From: Gracilimonas sp040877545
Lineage (GTDB): Bacteria > Bacteroidota > Rhodothermia > Balneolales > Balneolaceae
Direction of reading: 5' to 3'
Assembly (NCBI GenBank): GCA_040877545.1
Contig: JBBDNN010000086.1
Location: forward strand, 1-64,000
Length of the DNA stretch: 64,000 nucleotides
Shown piece by piece: positions 8,126 through 17,803 of this stretch; position 1 is the stretch's first letter, and every line of letters starts with the position of its first letter. The notes below the pieces were generated by a model. The model saw only the letters and a program-made list of their open reading frames with translations, did no database searches and was not told the DNA's origin. The position numbers and the translations under genes are program-made.

Positions 8126-8821
8126 TTAGGTATTTTTTTTAGGGTGCTGAAAAGGACATTTCCATAAATTATCCACGGCTCTGCCACTGTACTGTTTCGC
8201 TTCACTGTCTTTGTCGAAATCCTCAACCATAGGATTTATATTTCCCTGCAGTTCTTTATCACGTTTTCTGATCTTTTCCTTTACCTCTTCAAAAACTCCT
8301 CTTTCCCGTAAATTGTCAAATTGGTAGTGAAGGTTAAAGGCAATGGCAGGCAAGGGAGATTGCCTCGCTATTCTCGAACTGTTCGGATGCATTCCTACAA
8401 CAAAAAAAGCCCTGCCGGCAATACTAAAACTGAAGTGTTTATCTTCAGGAGCTGAACTCACTGAGGTGTCCCAGTCGTGCGGATCTTTTTTGTTGATTTC
8501 GATAAGCTGCTGCCAAAGTATTTCTTCAAATTCCATTTCAGAATAAAATTTTCTTTTCGGGAAAACAGCTATAAATGATTCAAGCCGGTTGCTTTCGAAA
8601 TCATGATTCGCCACAAATTTTTCCAGGTCATGTACAAGCTTCTCCGCTGTTGCGGTACTGCCAAAATCATTATAGCAGTTAAGCACATAATTTTTTGCAT
8701 TAAATACTGCCTGCGCCATTATACATGGATGATCTTCAGCTATAATAAAATCTTCAAACAACCTGATTATTTCTGATTCACTTTTGTTAGCAGCTAAAGG
8801 CTCAATAAAAATATTTTTCAT
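8126..8821 (-). CDS. YqcI/YcgG family protein (GntA-like heme-dependent N-hydroxylase superfamily)
   Basis: 231 residues matching the YqcI/YcgG family. Landmarks are HPCIMAQAVFNAKNY at about 32-46, FIAVFPKRKFYSEMEFEEILW in the middle (cut), HPNSSRIARQSPLPAIAFN, and the C-terminal WKCPFQHP. Some members of this superfamily are heme-dependent N-hydroxylases of guanidino or arginine substrates (GntA in guanitoxin synthesis). Here that is only a family-level inference. It forms a two-gene minus-strand unit with a DUF1989 protein, which also has links to guanidine/urea chemistry. Confidence 0.82.
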   Translation of the reverse strand: MKNIFIEPLAANKSESEIIRLFEDFIIAEDHPCIMAQAVFNAKNYVLNCYNDFGSTATAEKLVHDLEKFVANHDFESNRLESFIAVFPKRKFYSEMEFEEILWQQLIEINKKDPHDWDTSVSSAPEDKHFSFSIAGRAFFVVGMHPNSSRIARQSPLPAIAFNLHYQFDNLRERGVFEEVKEKIRKRDKELQGNINPMVEDFDKDSEAKQYSGRAVDNLWKCPFQHPKKNT

Positions 8822-9054
8822 GTTACTAGGAATAGGATTTTAACAAACAGCGGAACCATTTTAGAGTTCATTACCTACTAATAAAATATTCTTTCTCGCT
8901 GGTTTTGTTCCAATCGTAGAATTTGTGCCGCGGGATTAAAAAATATTTCACAAAATATTTTCTTTACTGCAAATGATTTCTGCGGGTTTTTGATTTAAAT
9001 ATGCAGAGAGAGAAATATTTTTACCTATTCATCTACAGAGAAAAGAGAGTTGCC

Positions 9055-10089
9055 ATGCGGAAAATTATTTTTACCGCCCTGTTTATTTTACTGCCTTTTG
9101 GCATTTTCGCGCAAGAGTTATCGCAAAGAATTTCATCAACCCGGGCGGATTTGTCTGAGGTTTTCAGGCACGCGGAGACAATAGATTTTTTACGCAGCTT
9201 GCTCATCCAGCAAAATGGAGAGATGATAGGTGAGCGATATTTTGGGAAGGCTACACCTGATTATCCTTATAATATAAAATCAGCCTCCAAAAGCCTTATA
9301 TCAATGCTTATTGGTATAGCCATTCAAAAAGATTACATCGAATCCGTTGATGAGCCGATTTTAACTTTTTTCCCGAACTATTTTGAAGAGAATCCGGATT
9401 CCATAAAAGCAACCATAACCATACGAAACCTGCTTACAATGCAAACAGGATTAGAAACAACGAGCAGGGAAAATTACGGTCCATGGATTGCCAGCGATAA
9501 TTGGACTGAATTTGTGCTAAATCAGCCTATGAAAGATAAACCTGATGGTGAAATGGCTTATAGTACCGGTGTGTCTCATCTGCTTTCTGCAATAATTACG
9601 GAAGCTTCAGGTATGAGCACGCGGGAGTTTGCAGAAAAGTATTTGTTTGCCCCCCTGAATATTCGTGTTGGAGATTGGGAACGCGACCCACAGGGATATT
9701 ATATGGGCGGGAATAATGTGGCACTTATTCCCGCAGATATGATCAAGATCGGGCAGATGATTCTCAATACCGGTTTGTACGAAGGAGATAGAGTTCTGCC
9801 TCAAAACTGGATTAAAGAATCCTTTAAAACGTATACTACCAGCCCGATTAATTCCTACAACTACGGCTATATGTGGTGGAACAGAACAATGGCGGGGCAT
9901 CGCGTATATTTTGCGTGGGGATTTGGCGGGCAATTTATTTTCATCATCCCGCAATTGGATTCTGTAGTGGTTGTAACCTCAAATATTGATCCCACCGATC
10001 ATGACCGGGAATACCAGCATCCAATTTTTGACCTGCTGGAGCATCAGGTAATTCCCCTTTTGTCCAATTACCCACCTGTTTATAAATAA
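9055..10089 (+). CDS. Secreted serine hydrolase (beta-lactamase/PBP family)
   Basis: 344 residues from the ATG at 9055, which is followed by a signal peptide ending in GIFAQ. An ATG at 9001 would add a charged tail before it. The SxxK catalytic motif is S76-A-S-K79. The second motif is YST in GEMAYSTGVSHLL where YxN is usual. WGFGGQ near the C-terminus replaces the third motif, as in esterase-like members. It is probably a periplasmic esterase or peptidase; the substrate is unknown. It is monocistronic as far as visible. Confidence 0.85.
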   Translation: MRKIIFTALFILLPFGIFAQELSQRISSTRADLSEVFRHAETIDFLRSLLIQQNGEMIGERYFGKATPDYPYNIKSASKSLISMLIGIAIQKDYIESVDEPILTFFPNYFEENPDSIKATITIRNLLTMQTGLETTSRENYGPWIASDNWTEFVLNQPMKDKPDGEMAYSTGVSHLLSAIITEASGMSTREFAEKYLFAPLNIRVGDWERDPQGYYMGGNNVALIPADMIKIGQMILNTGLYEGDRVLPQNWIKESFKTYTTSPINSYNYGYMWWNRTMAGHRVYFAWGFGGQFIFIIPQLDSVVVVTSNIDPTDHDREYQHPIFDLLEHQVIPLLSNYPPVYK

Positions 10090-10293
10090 CAGAGGAAATT
10101 TTACACAGCTACAGGAAAAGTGAGAAAGAATGCCACACCTGCACCTCTTCTTCAGAAGAAGGTTATACCACCCTTTTCTCATCCTTATATAGTTTACAGA
10201 AATGACCTTCAATTAACTTTATAGCCGATGAAGGTATATTTGTTGCCCGTTCCCAGATGAACAAAAATTAAAAACTAGTAGAGAGAGACTAAA

Positions 10294-11694
10294 ATGTCCT
10301 TATTAAAGAGAGCTACATTAAAAAAACTGGCACTGGTGGTGGGAGTGCTTTTTTATTTTACCGCGTGTGATTTCCCCACCGAATCAGAAGAAACAGAAGA
10401 CACAGAAGACACAGAAAACTATAACCTTTATCATAATCTGGAGATAGTGACTGGTGCAGAGCAGACTAAAGTCACCATTAATCAGGGATCAGCTGTAGGC
10501 AGAGATGCTTATTTCGAGTTTGAGATTGATAATATCAATTCAAACCTGATTGCCCCCGGCGTGCATGACGGCTGGTGCATTGAGTGGACTAAACCTATCG
10601 CCCAGCAGGGAGATACACATGAGGATCTGCAGATGTATTCCACTTATGGAAAAGAGAAATATAAACCGCTCAACTACTTTCTGAACATCAAAGATCAATT
10701 AAAAGCAGAAGATTCTGAACTCACCTTCAGAGAATTTCAGGCGATTATCTGGAGTGTAACAGAAGGTCCTGAATTTGATTTAAATACTTTATCAAATGAT
10801 GAGCTACCGCCCCGATTACTCAAAGACGGTGAGCCTGATTTCAGTAAAGAAAAAGTGAATGCCATTGTAGATCAGGTACGAGCCAATGCTGCTGCTTTTG
10901 AATATAATTCAACTACACAATTTGCCCTGTTTATGCAAACAGGTGATGATGAGCAGGATGTAATGGTTCCTTCAGATCCACCGGAAGATCCTGAGGAAGA
11001 AACAGTTTCTCATGGTTATGTGGAAGGAATTACCCCATCTGATGATCCACAATTTGCCGAACGAACATATCCGGTGGTACAGGCAAATTGGGAAGGTCCC
11101 GGTGGAGACAAGCGCTGGTTGGGTATAAATTTAGGTGCCACTGAAGAGCCATCCTCCATTGATGATATCAGGACTGAGACGAACGGTTGGTATTTTCAGT
11201 TCGACAGGTTGCAGGGCCATTATCACGATGGTACCACAAGGATACCTGACACATCCTGGGATGAAACTGATGAAGGTTTTGGTGATTGGAGTATCGAAAG
11301 TGATCCCTGCCGTGAGTTATTAGGCGGCCAGTGGAGAATACCCACTCACGATGAATGGACAGCGTTTCATGAGTCGGCACCACTTGTAACCGTTACCGTA
11401 CCACCACGATATGAATATCCTGAAGATGTAGAAGAGGACGAACAACCTGATTCTACTGAAGTTGATATACCTGACAGAGATCATCCTTTTGAATCTGTTC
11501 TGTCACTTCACTGGAGTAATTACATTACTCACGGAAACCTGATCGCAGGCGGAGAACGCGGCAGTTTTTGGACTTCGGATGAACACAGAGGTGAAACGAC
11601 AGCCTGGCTTATTGGATTTAGTGACGACTATTATTCAGCCTCACTATTTTCCCTTAAGTCCACTGCCACAACTTTGCGCTGTATTGAAGATTAA
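10294..11694 (+). CDS. Lipoprotein with unknown N-terminal domain and FISUMP-like C-terminal domain
   Basis: 466 residues. The lipobox FTAC puts the acylated cysteine at C25, followed by an acidic E/T/D linker. Residues about 40-225 form a domain I do not recognise, with GWCIEWT and an EFQAIIWSVTEGPEF segment. Residues about 240-466 start with SHGYVEGITPS and contain GGDKRWLGINLGAT, DPCRELLGGQWRIPTHDEW and a terminal LRCIED. That half resembles the Fibrobacter major paralogous (FISUMP) or sulfatase-modifying-factor-like surface domains. It is closely paralogous to the next gene. It ends just before a good terminator. Confidence 0.72.
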   Translation: MSLLKRATLKKLALVVGVLFYFTACDFPTESEETEDTEDTENYNLYHNLEIVTGAEQTKVTINQGSAVGRDAYFEFEIDNINSNLIAPGVHDGWCIEWTKPIAQQGDTHEDLQMYSTYGKEKYKPLNYFLNIKDQLKAEDSELTFREFQAIIWSVTEGPEFDLNTLSNDELPPRLLKDGEPDFSKEKVNAIVDQVRANAAAFEYNSTTQFALFMQTGDDEQDVMVPSDPPEDPEEETVSHGYVEGITPSDDPQFAERTYPVVQANWEGPGGDKRWLGINLGATEEPSSIDDIRTETNGWYFQFDRLQGHYHDGTTRIPDTSWDETDEGFGDWSIESDPCRELLGGQWRIPTHDEWTAFHESAPLVTVTVPPRYEYPEDVEEDEQPDSTEVDIPDRDHPFESVLSLHWSNYITHGNLIAGGERGSFWTSDEHRGETTAWLIGFSDDYYSASLFSLKSTATTLRCIED

Positions 11695-11715
11695 AAATTA
11701 ACCAGCAAATCACAT

Positions 11716-11755
11716 TGAAGCGGCTTTCACATCATTTATGAAGCCGCTTTTTTTA
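11716..11755 (+). terminator. Intrinsic terminator after the first FISUMP-like lipoprotein gene
   Basis: AAGCGGCTT (11718-11726) pairs with AAGCCGCTT (11741-11749), followed by a run of Ts. The 240 bp after it, up to 11994, are AT-rich and hold only the presumed promoter of the next gene. Confidence 0.85.
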
Positions 11756-11994
11756 TTTCTGATTTTTTCAGTCACAATGGAATGGAATAGATTACACCGC
11801 TTCAAAAGCATGTGGGAAAATAATTTTCATCAGGCAGCCTGTTATTAAGCCTCAAGGTTACATCAACATCTTTTTTTCTTACATAATTAACCTGTATCGG
11901 AAACATGAGCTGTTAAAACTGGTAATGGCATTGTTATTGCATCTTTGATAGAGAGCGAACAAATTAAAGAACCATCACCAACAGGAAGATTTTG

Positions 11995-12735
11995 ATGAAG
12001 AAAAGAGATATAAAAAATCTAGCAGCATTTATAGTAACTTTAATTTACGTCAGCGCTTGTCAAGCGCCTACTGATCCATTAAGAGACTCCCCGCATCCGG
12101 ACTCCGCCGACGAAACGAATGAGAGCATTTCTCATGGATATGTGGAAGGAGTTACACCTTCAAATATAGATTCCACAGAACGAACATATCCTGTTATTCA
12201 GGCTGACTGGGATGGACCTGGTGGCGATAAGCGCTGGCTGGGATGGAATCTTGGTGCAACTAAAGCCCCTGAATCAATTAATGATGCCAGTCCTGAGAGT
12301 GCGGGTTGGTATTTCCAGTTCAATCACAGGCAAGGAATTTTTCCTGCTGTACTAAATGATGAGAAAGTAACCCAACATCAGCCGGGGCCTGTAACCGGAC
12401 CTCAGCAACCTGAACTGGATTCCGATTGGATAGATGAGGATCCCTGCCAAAACCTTTTAGGAGATCGCTGGCGCTTACCAACCGAGCTTGAATGGAAAGC
12501 TGTTGCTGAGGCAAATGCTGCATCCATTTTAAATCTCCACCTGGGCGGATATATTCTTGGAAACATCTCCTTTTTATCGGAGTTGGGAACCCAAGGATTT
12601 TATTGGAGCAGTACCCAGGGCCTTGGAGCTAACTCGGGGGTATTTGCCAATCTCGATTCCAACTTAAAAATAACATCCAGTAATAACGAAATGCTGATGT
12701 GGGCCGGCGCACCGCTTCGTTGCATCGAAGATTAA
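11995..12735 (+). CDS. Lipoprotein with FISUMP-like domain (paralogue of 10294-11694)
   Basis: 246 residues from the ATG at 11995, with an AGGAAG site nine bases upstream. The lipobox VSAC gives C22. The whole mature part matches the C-terminal half of the preceding lipoprotein: SHGYVEGVTPS, GGDKRWLGWNLGAT, GWYFQFN, DPCQNLLGDRWRLPT and terminal LRCIED. It lacks the upstream gene's N-terminal domain, so one gene arose by duplication plus domain gain or loss. It is predicted to be an outer-membrane surface lipoprotein. Function unknown. Confidence 0.75.
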   Translation: MKKRDIKNLAAFIVTLIYVSACQAPTDPLRDSPHPDSADETNESISHGYVEGVTPSNIDSTERTYPVIQADWDGPGGDKRWLGWNLGATKAPESINDASPESAGWYFQFNHRQGIFPAVLNDEKVTQHQPGPVTGPQQPELDSDWIDEDPCQNLLGDRWRLPTELEWKAVAEANAASILNLHLGGYILGNISFLSELGTQGFYWSSTQGLGANSGVFANLDSNLKITSSNNEMLMWAGAPLRCIED

Positions 12736-12987
12736 TTTTTTATCTCTTTAATAGTAGAAAGGTAAAAAAGTTGATGTAAACATTGCTCAAAACATAAATA
12801 TAAAGCTCTCCCAGAAATTTATGCTTTAGCTATAAAAGCACCTCCCTATTTTTTAGATTAGATTTTGCTAATAATGAAGGTTTTAGCTACCTATGATGTA
12901 ACAAAACATGGGTGGTTTTCTCTATATGTAAAATAATCTGAATATAATTGCAGCTCCTTAATTTCTGGAGTTCAAGAGGTTTTATGC

Positions 12988-15444
12988 ATGTTTAAAAGTT
13001 ATCTAAAAATTGCAATAAGAAATCTTCTTAAAACCAAGGTACATTCTCTTATTAATATTTTCGGGCTGGCAATTGGGTTGGCAACCAGCATTCTCATAGT
13101 ACTATATGTGGTAAATGAATGGAGTTTTGACCAGTTTCATCAAAATAAGGAGCAAATTTACCGGGTTGTACAAACAATGTCATCGGAAAATAAAGTTGAG
13201 GAACAGGCGAGCTCTCCCTTCCCCCTGGCCCCTGTTATTGATGCTGAATTTCCAGATTTTGTGGATAAATCAGTTCGCTTTTTTGACCTGAATGAAGCTT
13301 CTCACACCTTTCGATATAAAGAGAAGGGAATTTCATTCAGTGAGGAGAATTTTTACTTCGTTGATTCTACTTTTTTTGATGTTTTCAATACTAAGCTTCT
13401 TCGGGGGAAGGCAAATGATGTTTTAAAGAACCCTCTTTCTTTGGTGATGAGTGAAGCCCTGGCAACTAAATATTTTGGCGATGAAAATCCTGTGGGAAAG
13501 ACTTTGAATCTTAAAGGAATCATGGATTTAACTGTTACCGGGGTGATGGAGGAGTGGCCTGAAGAATCACATCTGGATATTGAATTGGCAGCTTCCTTTT
13601 CAAGTCTTAATGAAATTTACAATTCTGATTATGATAAAAGCTGGCTGTGGAATCCCATCTGGACTTATGTATTACTTAAAGATGGAGTGGAGGCCGATAA
13701 TTTCGCCAGCCAACTTTCTACGCTCGAAGATAAATACTACTACGCCTATCAAGGCTGGCCCGCAGATGAAAAAATTTCCCTGGATATTCAGCCCATCACT
13801 GATATTCACCTGCATTCAAGCCTCGACAATGAAATAAAACCAAACGGATCTGTTTTTTACCTCTATCTTTTTTCGGCAGTTGCAGGATTTACACTGCTCA
13901 TCGCCTGCATCAACTTCATGAATCTTTCAACTGCACGTTCCATGGAGAGAAGTCGTGAAGTAGGTCTCAGAAAAGCTTTAGGAAGCTATCGCGAACAACT
14001 GTTTTACCAGTTTGTTGGAGAGTCATTTTTTATCAGCTTTATTGCAATTATTGTCGGGGTATCACTGGTCGTCCTGAGTCTGCCTTTTTTTAACGAACTG
14101 GTAGATAAACAACTCACCTTCAGCCTGTTGCAAAATTGGTTTATACTACCGGCACTGGCTTTATTAACGGTAGTAGTTGGATTTTTTGCCGGATTTTATC
14201 CTGCCCTGTATTTATCCTCCTATAAACCGGTGGAGGTGTTGAAAGGAACTATGAGTAAAGGAGGCAATGGAATTGCATTTCGAAAAGGACTGGTAACCTT
14301 TCAATTTACACTTTCGGTGCTGCTTATTATCGGAACTGCGATTATTTTTCTGCAATTAAATCACATGCAAAATAAAGATCTGGGGTTCGATAAAAACTCA
14401 GTGCTTATTCTTCCAACTAAACAAAACCTGATTGCCTGGAAATTCGATGCATTTTTGGAACAGGCAAAGTCACATTCCCAGGTTGAATCCATTACCGGAC
14501 TTGATAAAATCCCCGGCTCGGATCAGCAAAGTTATTACCGCTATGTTCCCGCTAAAAATAAAGAAGCAGACGATGCCATGAATTTGGTTCTGCATGTCAG
14601 CCATGATTTCACCGAGACTCTCGACATTAAAATGCTGGCAGGAAGACCCTTCTCACGTGAATATTCCACCGATCCTGAACAAGCTCTTCTAATAAATCGA
14701 AGAATGCTTTCCACACTTGAACTCGATTCTCCCGAAGAGGCAATCGGTGAAATTTTTTACTACTACCCTCCTAGTGGCGAAAGACAGTCATTTTCTGTAG
14801 TTGGTGTAGTGGAAGATTTCAACTATACATCCATTAAAAAAGAAATTGAACCACTTGCCATTCGGCTGGTTGATGGATTGAGGCCAATTCTTCGTTCCGT
14901 TCAACACACTGCTGTTGAGATAGCGCCGGGAAATACCACTTCTGTATTGGCACATCTGGAAAAAGTATGGAAAGAAATTAATCCTATTGATCCTTTTGAA
15001 TTTTCTTTTCTCGATGAAGAACTGGGGAAAATTTATAAGTCAGAAGCTACCATGAACAATCTTTCAATCACCTTCTCTCTTCTCTGCATTTTAATAGCTT
15101 GCCTGGGCTTACTGGGTTTAGCCTCGTATTCAGCCCAATTAAAAAAACAGGAAATTGGCATCAGAAAAAGCCTGGGAGCATCAGTTGCAGATATTGTAAT
15201 GCTGCTGTCAAAAGAGTTTTTACTGCTGGTTTTAATCGCAAATGTTATTGCCTGGCCTGTCACCTATTATTTAGCTTCCTTGTGGCTCGAAAATTTCCCT
15301 TACCGAATAGACCTCCTGTCCATTATTCCCTATATCTTTATCGGTTCAGGTTTCACTATTGTTTCCATTGCACTGCTTACTGTAAGTTATCATTCCGTAA
15401 AAGCCGCGTTAATTAATCCTGTGAATGCCATTCGAAGTGAGTGA
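12988..15444 (+). CDS. ABC transporter permease, FtsX/MacB-like, Bacteroidota type
   Basis: 818 residues with the usual layout. A TM helix lies at about 20-42 after KIAIRNLLKTKVHS, followed by a periplasmic MacB-type core domain. Then comes a first FtsX block (GFTLLIACINFMNLSTARSMERSREVGLRKALG, cut by description at about 295-330). A second periplasmic domain and second FtsX block end with KKQEIGIRKSLGAS and the C-terminal NPVNAIRSE. These proteins act with a cytoplasmic LolD/MacB-type ATPase in export or mechanotransmission. No ATPase gene is adjacent; the ABC fragment at position 1 is too far away to be its operon partner. Confidence 0.9.
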   Translation: MFKSYLKIAIRNLLKTKVHSLINIFGLAIGLATSILIVLYVVNEWSFDQFHQNKEQIYRVVQTMSSENKVEEQASSPFPLAPVIDAEFPDFVDKSVRFFDLNEASHTFRYKEKGISFSEENFYFVDSTFFDVFNTKLLRGKANDVLKNPLSLVMSEALATKYFGDENPVGKTLNLKGIMDLTVTGVMEEWPEESHLDIELAASFSSLNEIYNSDYDKSWLWNPIWTYVLLKDGVEADNFASQLSTLEDKYYYAYQGWPADEKISLDIQPITDIHLHSSLDNEIKPNGSVFYLYLFSAVAGFTLLIACINFMNLSTARSMERSREVGLRKALGSYREQLFYQFVGESFFISFIAIIVGVSLVVLSLPFFNELVDKQLTFSLLQNWFILPALALLTVVVGFFAGFYPALYLSSYKPVEVLKGTMSKGGNGIAFRKGLVTFQFTLSVLLIIGTAIIFLQLNHMQNKDLGFDKNSVLILPTKQNLIAWKFDAFLEQAKSHSQVESITGLDKIPGSDQQSYYRYVPAKNKEADDAMNLVLHVSHDFTETLDIKMLAGRPFSREYSTDPEQALLINRRMLSTLELDSPEEAIGEIFYYYPPSGERQSFSVVGVVEDFNYTSIKKEIEPLAIRLVDGLRPILRSVQHTAVEIAPGNTTSVLAHLEKVWKEINPIDPFEFSFLDEELGKIYKSEATMNNLSITFSLLCILIACLGLLGLASYSAQLKKQEIGIRKSLGASVADIVMLLSKEFLLLVLIANVIAWPVTYYLASLWLENFPYRIDLLSIIPYIFIGSGFTIVSIALLTVSYHSVKAALINPVNAIRSE

Positions 15445-15524
15445 CGTACGATCTAACCTTTTATATCTTCCGTTGATTGCGTACACTTCATAAAAGCTTC
15501 TTAAAGAAATTTTACTTTAGGTTA

Positions 15525-16835
15525 ATGAATATCATTCCAAAAATATTTCTACTCATACTGGCTGCTTTTTGTATGAACCCACCAGCCTTTTCAGTGGGCT
15601 TTCAGTCTGATACCACTGCAAATTCTTCTGTTACTGTTATATCTATCAAGGGAACCATCGGCCCGACCACTACAAATTATATCAAGAGAGGCCTTGAAAC
15701 AGCACGTGAAAGAGTTGATGAAGCACTCATCATCAGGCTTGATACTCCCGGTGGGTTGTTGACATCCACCCAGGATATTGTACAGGAAATGCTTGCTTCG
15801 GAAATGCCTATTGTGGTGTATGTGAGCCCGGAAGGCGGGAATGCAGGCAGTGCAGGAACCTTTATCACGCTTGCGGCACATATAGCTGTTATGGCTCCCG
15901 CAACAACCATTGGCGCGGCATCCCCTGTTTCAATGAGTGGAAGTGCAGAAACCGACACTGTAATGCAAAAGAAGATTTTTAACTATTCCGAAAGCTTTAT
16001 CGAAAGTATTGCAGAAAAAAGAGATCGGAATAAAGAATGGGCTATTTCCGCCGTACGCGATGGTGATGCCATCACTGAACAAGAAGCGCTGGAGTTGAAC
16101 GTAATTGATCTTATTGCCACTGATTTAGCTGAGCTACTGGTAGAAATTGACGGAGTTGAAATAGACGGCTCTCCCTTGAATACTGCTCAAGCCAACATAC
16201 ACGAACTGCACGAAAGCTTTGCCGAAAAATTCTTCAGCTTTATCATGCGCCCTGAAATTATGCTCATTTTAACAATGGTGTCTATTTATGGAATTGTTGG
16301 GGAGATTACCAATCCGGGAGCGATTGTACCTGGTGTGGCCGGGGTTATCGCACTCATACTTCTGCTCTATGGAGCCGCCGCTCTCCCTATAAATATAGCC
16401 GGCTTTATTTTGATTGGCTTGGCCATCATCTTATTTGTCACAGAAGCCTTCACCCCAACTTTTGGTATATTGATTACCGGCGGGGCCGTATCCTTTTTTC
16501 TTGGAGCTCTTATGCTCTTTCAGGATTTCCCAAAAGAAATGCAGCTTTCCTGGTACTGGTTGGTACCCGCAACTATATTAACCGTCATCTTTTTTGGATG
16601 GGTGGCTACGGCAGGCATAAAGTCTCAATTCACCGGTCATCGAACAGGTTTGGAATCACTCATCGGGAAAAGAGCACTGGTAATTGATAAAGTAGATCCA
16701 TCGGGCGGACGGGTTCTGATTTCTGGCGAATATTGGAATGCTGTGAGTGATGAAGAAATTAAAGCAAAGGAATGGTGTGAAATAGTAAAATTCGAAGGGC
16801 TCACCGTTTCTGTAAAACCATACACCAAAAAATAA
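15525..16835 (+). CDS. NfeD-family membrane serine protease (ClpP-like plus OB domain)
   Basis: 436 residues from the ATG at 15525, which begins a signal peptide. The open frame extends upstream only by a TTG. The first domain is a ClpP/crotonase-fold serine protease: DTPGGLLTSTQDIV, then GGNAGSAGTF with the nucleophile serine in AGSAGT, then MAPATTIGAASPV. Several TM helices follow at about 245-370 and an OB-like NfeD domain closes the protein (GKRALVIDKVDPSGG). Members cleave stomatin-type proteins. The slipin gene begins 11 nt downstream, the normal pairing for this family, which supports both calls. Confidence 0.9.
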   Translation: MNIIPKIFLLILAAFCMNPPAFSVGFQSDTTANSSVTVISIKGTIGPTTTNYIKRGLETARERVDEALIIRLDTPGGLLTSTQDIVQEMLASEMPIVVYVSPEGGNAGSAGTFITLAAHIAVMAPATTIGAASPVSMSGSAETDTVMQKKIFNYSESFIESIAEKRDRNKEWAISAVRDGDAITEQEALELNVIDLIATDLAELLVEIDGVEIDGSPLNTAQANIHELHESFAEKFFSFIMRPEIMLILTMVSIYGIVGEITNPGAIVPGVAGVIALILLLYGAAALPINIAGFILIGLAIILFVTEAFTPTFGILITGGAVSFFLGALMLFQDFPKEMQLSWYWLVPATILTVIFFGWVATAGIKSQFTGHRTGLESLIGKRALVIDKVDPSGGRVLISGEYWNAVSDEEIKAKEWCEIVKFEGLTVSVKPYTKK

Positions 16836-16846
16836 GGAGATTTAAC

Positions 16847-17638
16847 ATGGACTCACCCGAAATTTTTTCCGGTTATATAACCTGGATTATAACAATAGTT
16901 GTATTCTTTGTGCTCTTAGCACCACAAATTTTTAAAATCCTTCGGGAATATGAACGAGCCGTAGTTTTCAGACTTGGTAAATTTCAAGCCACCAAAGGTC
17001 CCGGTTTAATCATCCTGGTTCCTTTTATTGATAGAATTGAACGCGTTGACCTCAGGGTGCTCACTATTAATGTTGACAAGCAGGAAGTTATCACCAAAGA
17101 TAATGTAACTGTTTATGTGGATGCCATTACTTTCTTCAGAGTAGTAGATGCCGAAGCCGCGGTAATTCAGGTTGAACATTATATCCATGCCACCTCCATG
17201 CTTGCCCAAACCACACTTCGGAGTATTGTGGGACAGGTGGAACTGGATGAACTGCTTGCAAACCGGGATAAGGTGAATAAAAGCATTCAAGAAATTATAG
17301 ATACTCATACCGATCCCTGGGGTATAAAAGTAGTCTCTGTTGAAGTACGGGATGTAGTTTTACCCGAAAACATGAAACGCGCTATGGCCCGGCAGGCAGA
17401 AACCGAACGTGACCGTCGTGCGAAAGTAATTAATGCCGAAGGTGAGTATCAGGCTGCACAGCGCTTGGTTGATGCTGCAAAAATGATAGAAACCGCCCCG
17501 GCTGCACTGCAACTCCGGTTCCTGCAAACCATGAACGAGATCAGTGAAGAAAATGCCACCTTTGCCTTTATCCCGCTGCCCATGGATATCTTTGAAGCTT
17601 TCCAGAAAAAGAACATGACTCCAAAAAAGGATGAGTAA
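16847..17638 (+). CDS. Slipin (stomatin/SPFH-domain protein)
   Basis: 263 residues with one N-terminal membrane helix (about 10-28), then the SPFH domain with REYERAVVFRLGKF and GPGLIILVPFID. The C-terminal part is helical (QAETERDRRAKVINAEGEYQ, cut). A ribosome site AAGGAG lies before the ATG. It is an oligomeric membrane-scaffold protein and a likely partner or substrate of the NfeD-type protease directly upstream. Repeat DNA begins about 40 nt after its stop. Confidence 0.92.
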   Translation: MDSPEIFSGYITWIITIVVFFVLLAPQIFKILREYERAVVFRLGKFQATKGPGLIILVPFIDRIERVDLRVLTINVDKQEVITKDNVTVYVDAITFFRVVDAEAAVIQVEHYIHATSMLAQTTLRSIVGQVELDELLANRDKVNKSIQEIIDTHTDPWGIKVVSVEVRDVVLPENMKRAMARQAETERDRRAKVINAEGEYQAAQRLVDAAKMIETAPAALQLRFLQTMNEISEENATFAFIPLPMDIFEAFQKKNMTPKKDE

Positions 17639-17675
17639 TATCTGACCTGAAGCAGATTGGGAAAAACTCAGTGTA

Positions 17676-17800
17676 ACTATCAGCGAAATTCTGCGCCATG
17701 CTCTGCGAAAATCAGCGAGAAAATATAGCCGTACCAAGCAAAAGATTTCTCGCAAAGTCACGCGGATGAATCGCGGAGTTGCGCAGATAAATATTCAAGA
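17676..17800 (+). repeat. 119-bp repeat family, copy A
   Basis: First copy of a repeat built from the words CAGCGAAA, CTCTGCG, CGTACCAAGCAAA, GATTTCTCGCA, GCGGATGAATCGCGGAG and GCGCAGATAAATA. It begins soon after the slipin stop and ends directly before the GxxExxY gene. It is slightly diverged from the copies at 18349-18612. Confidence 0.85.
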
Positions 17801-17803
17801 AAA

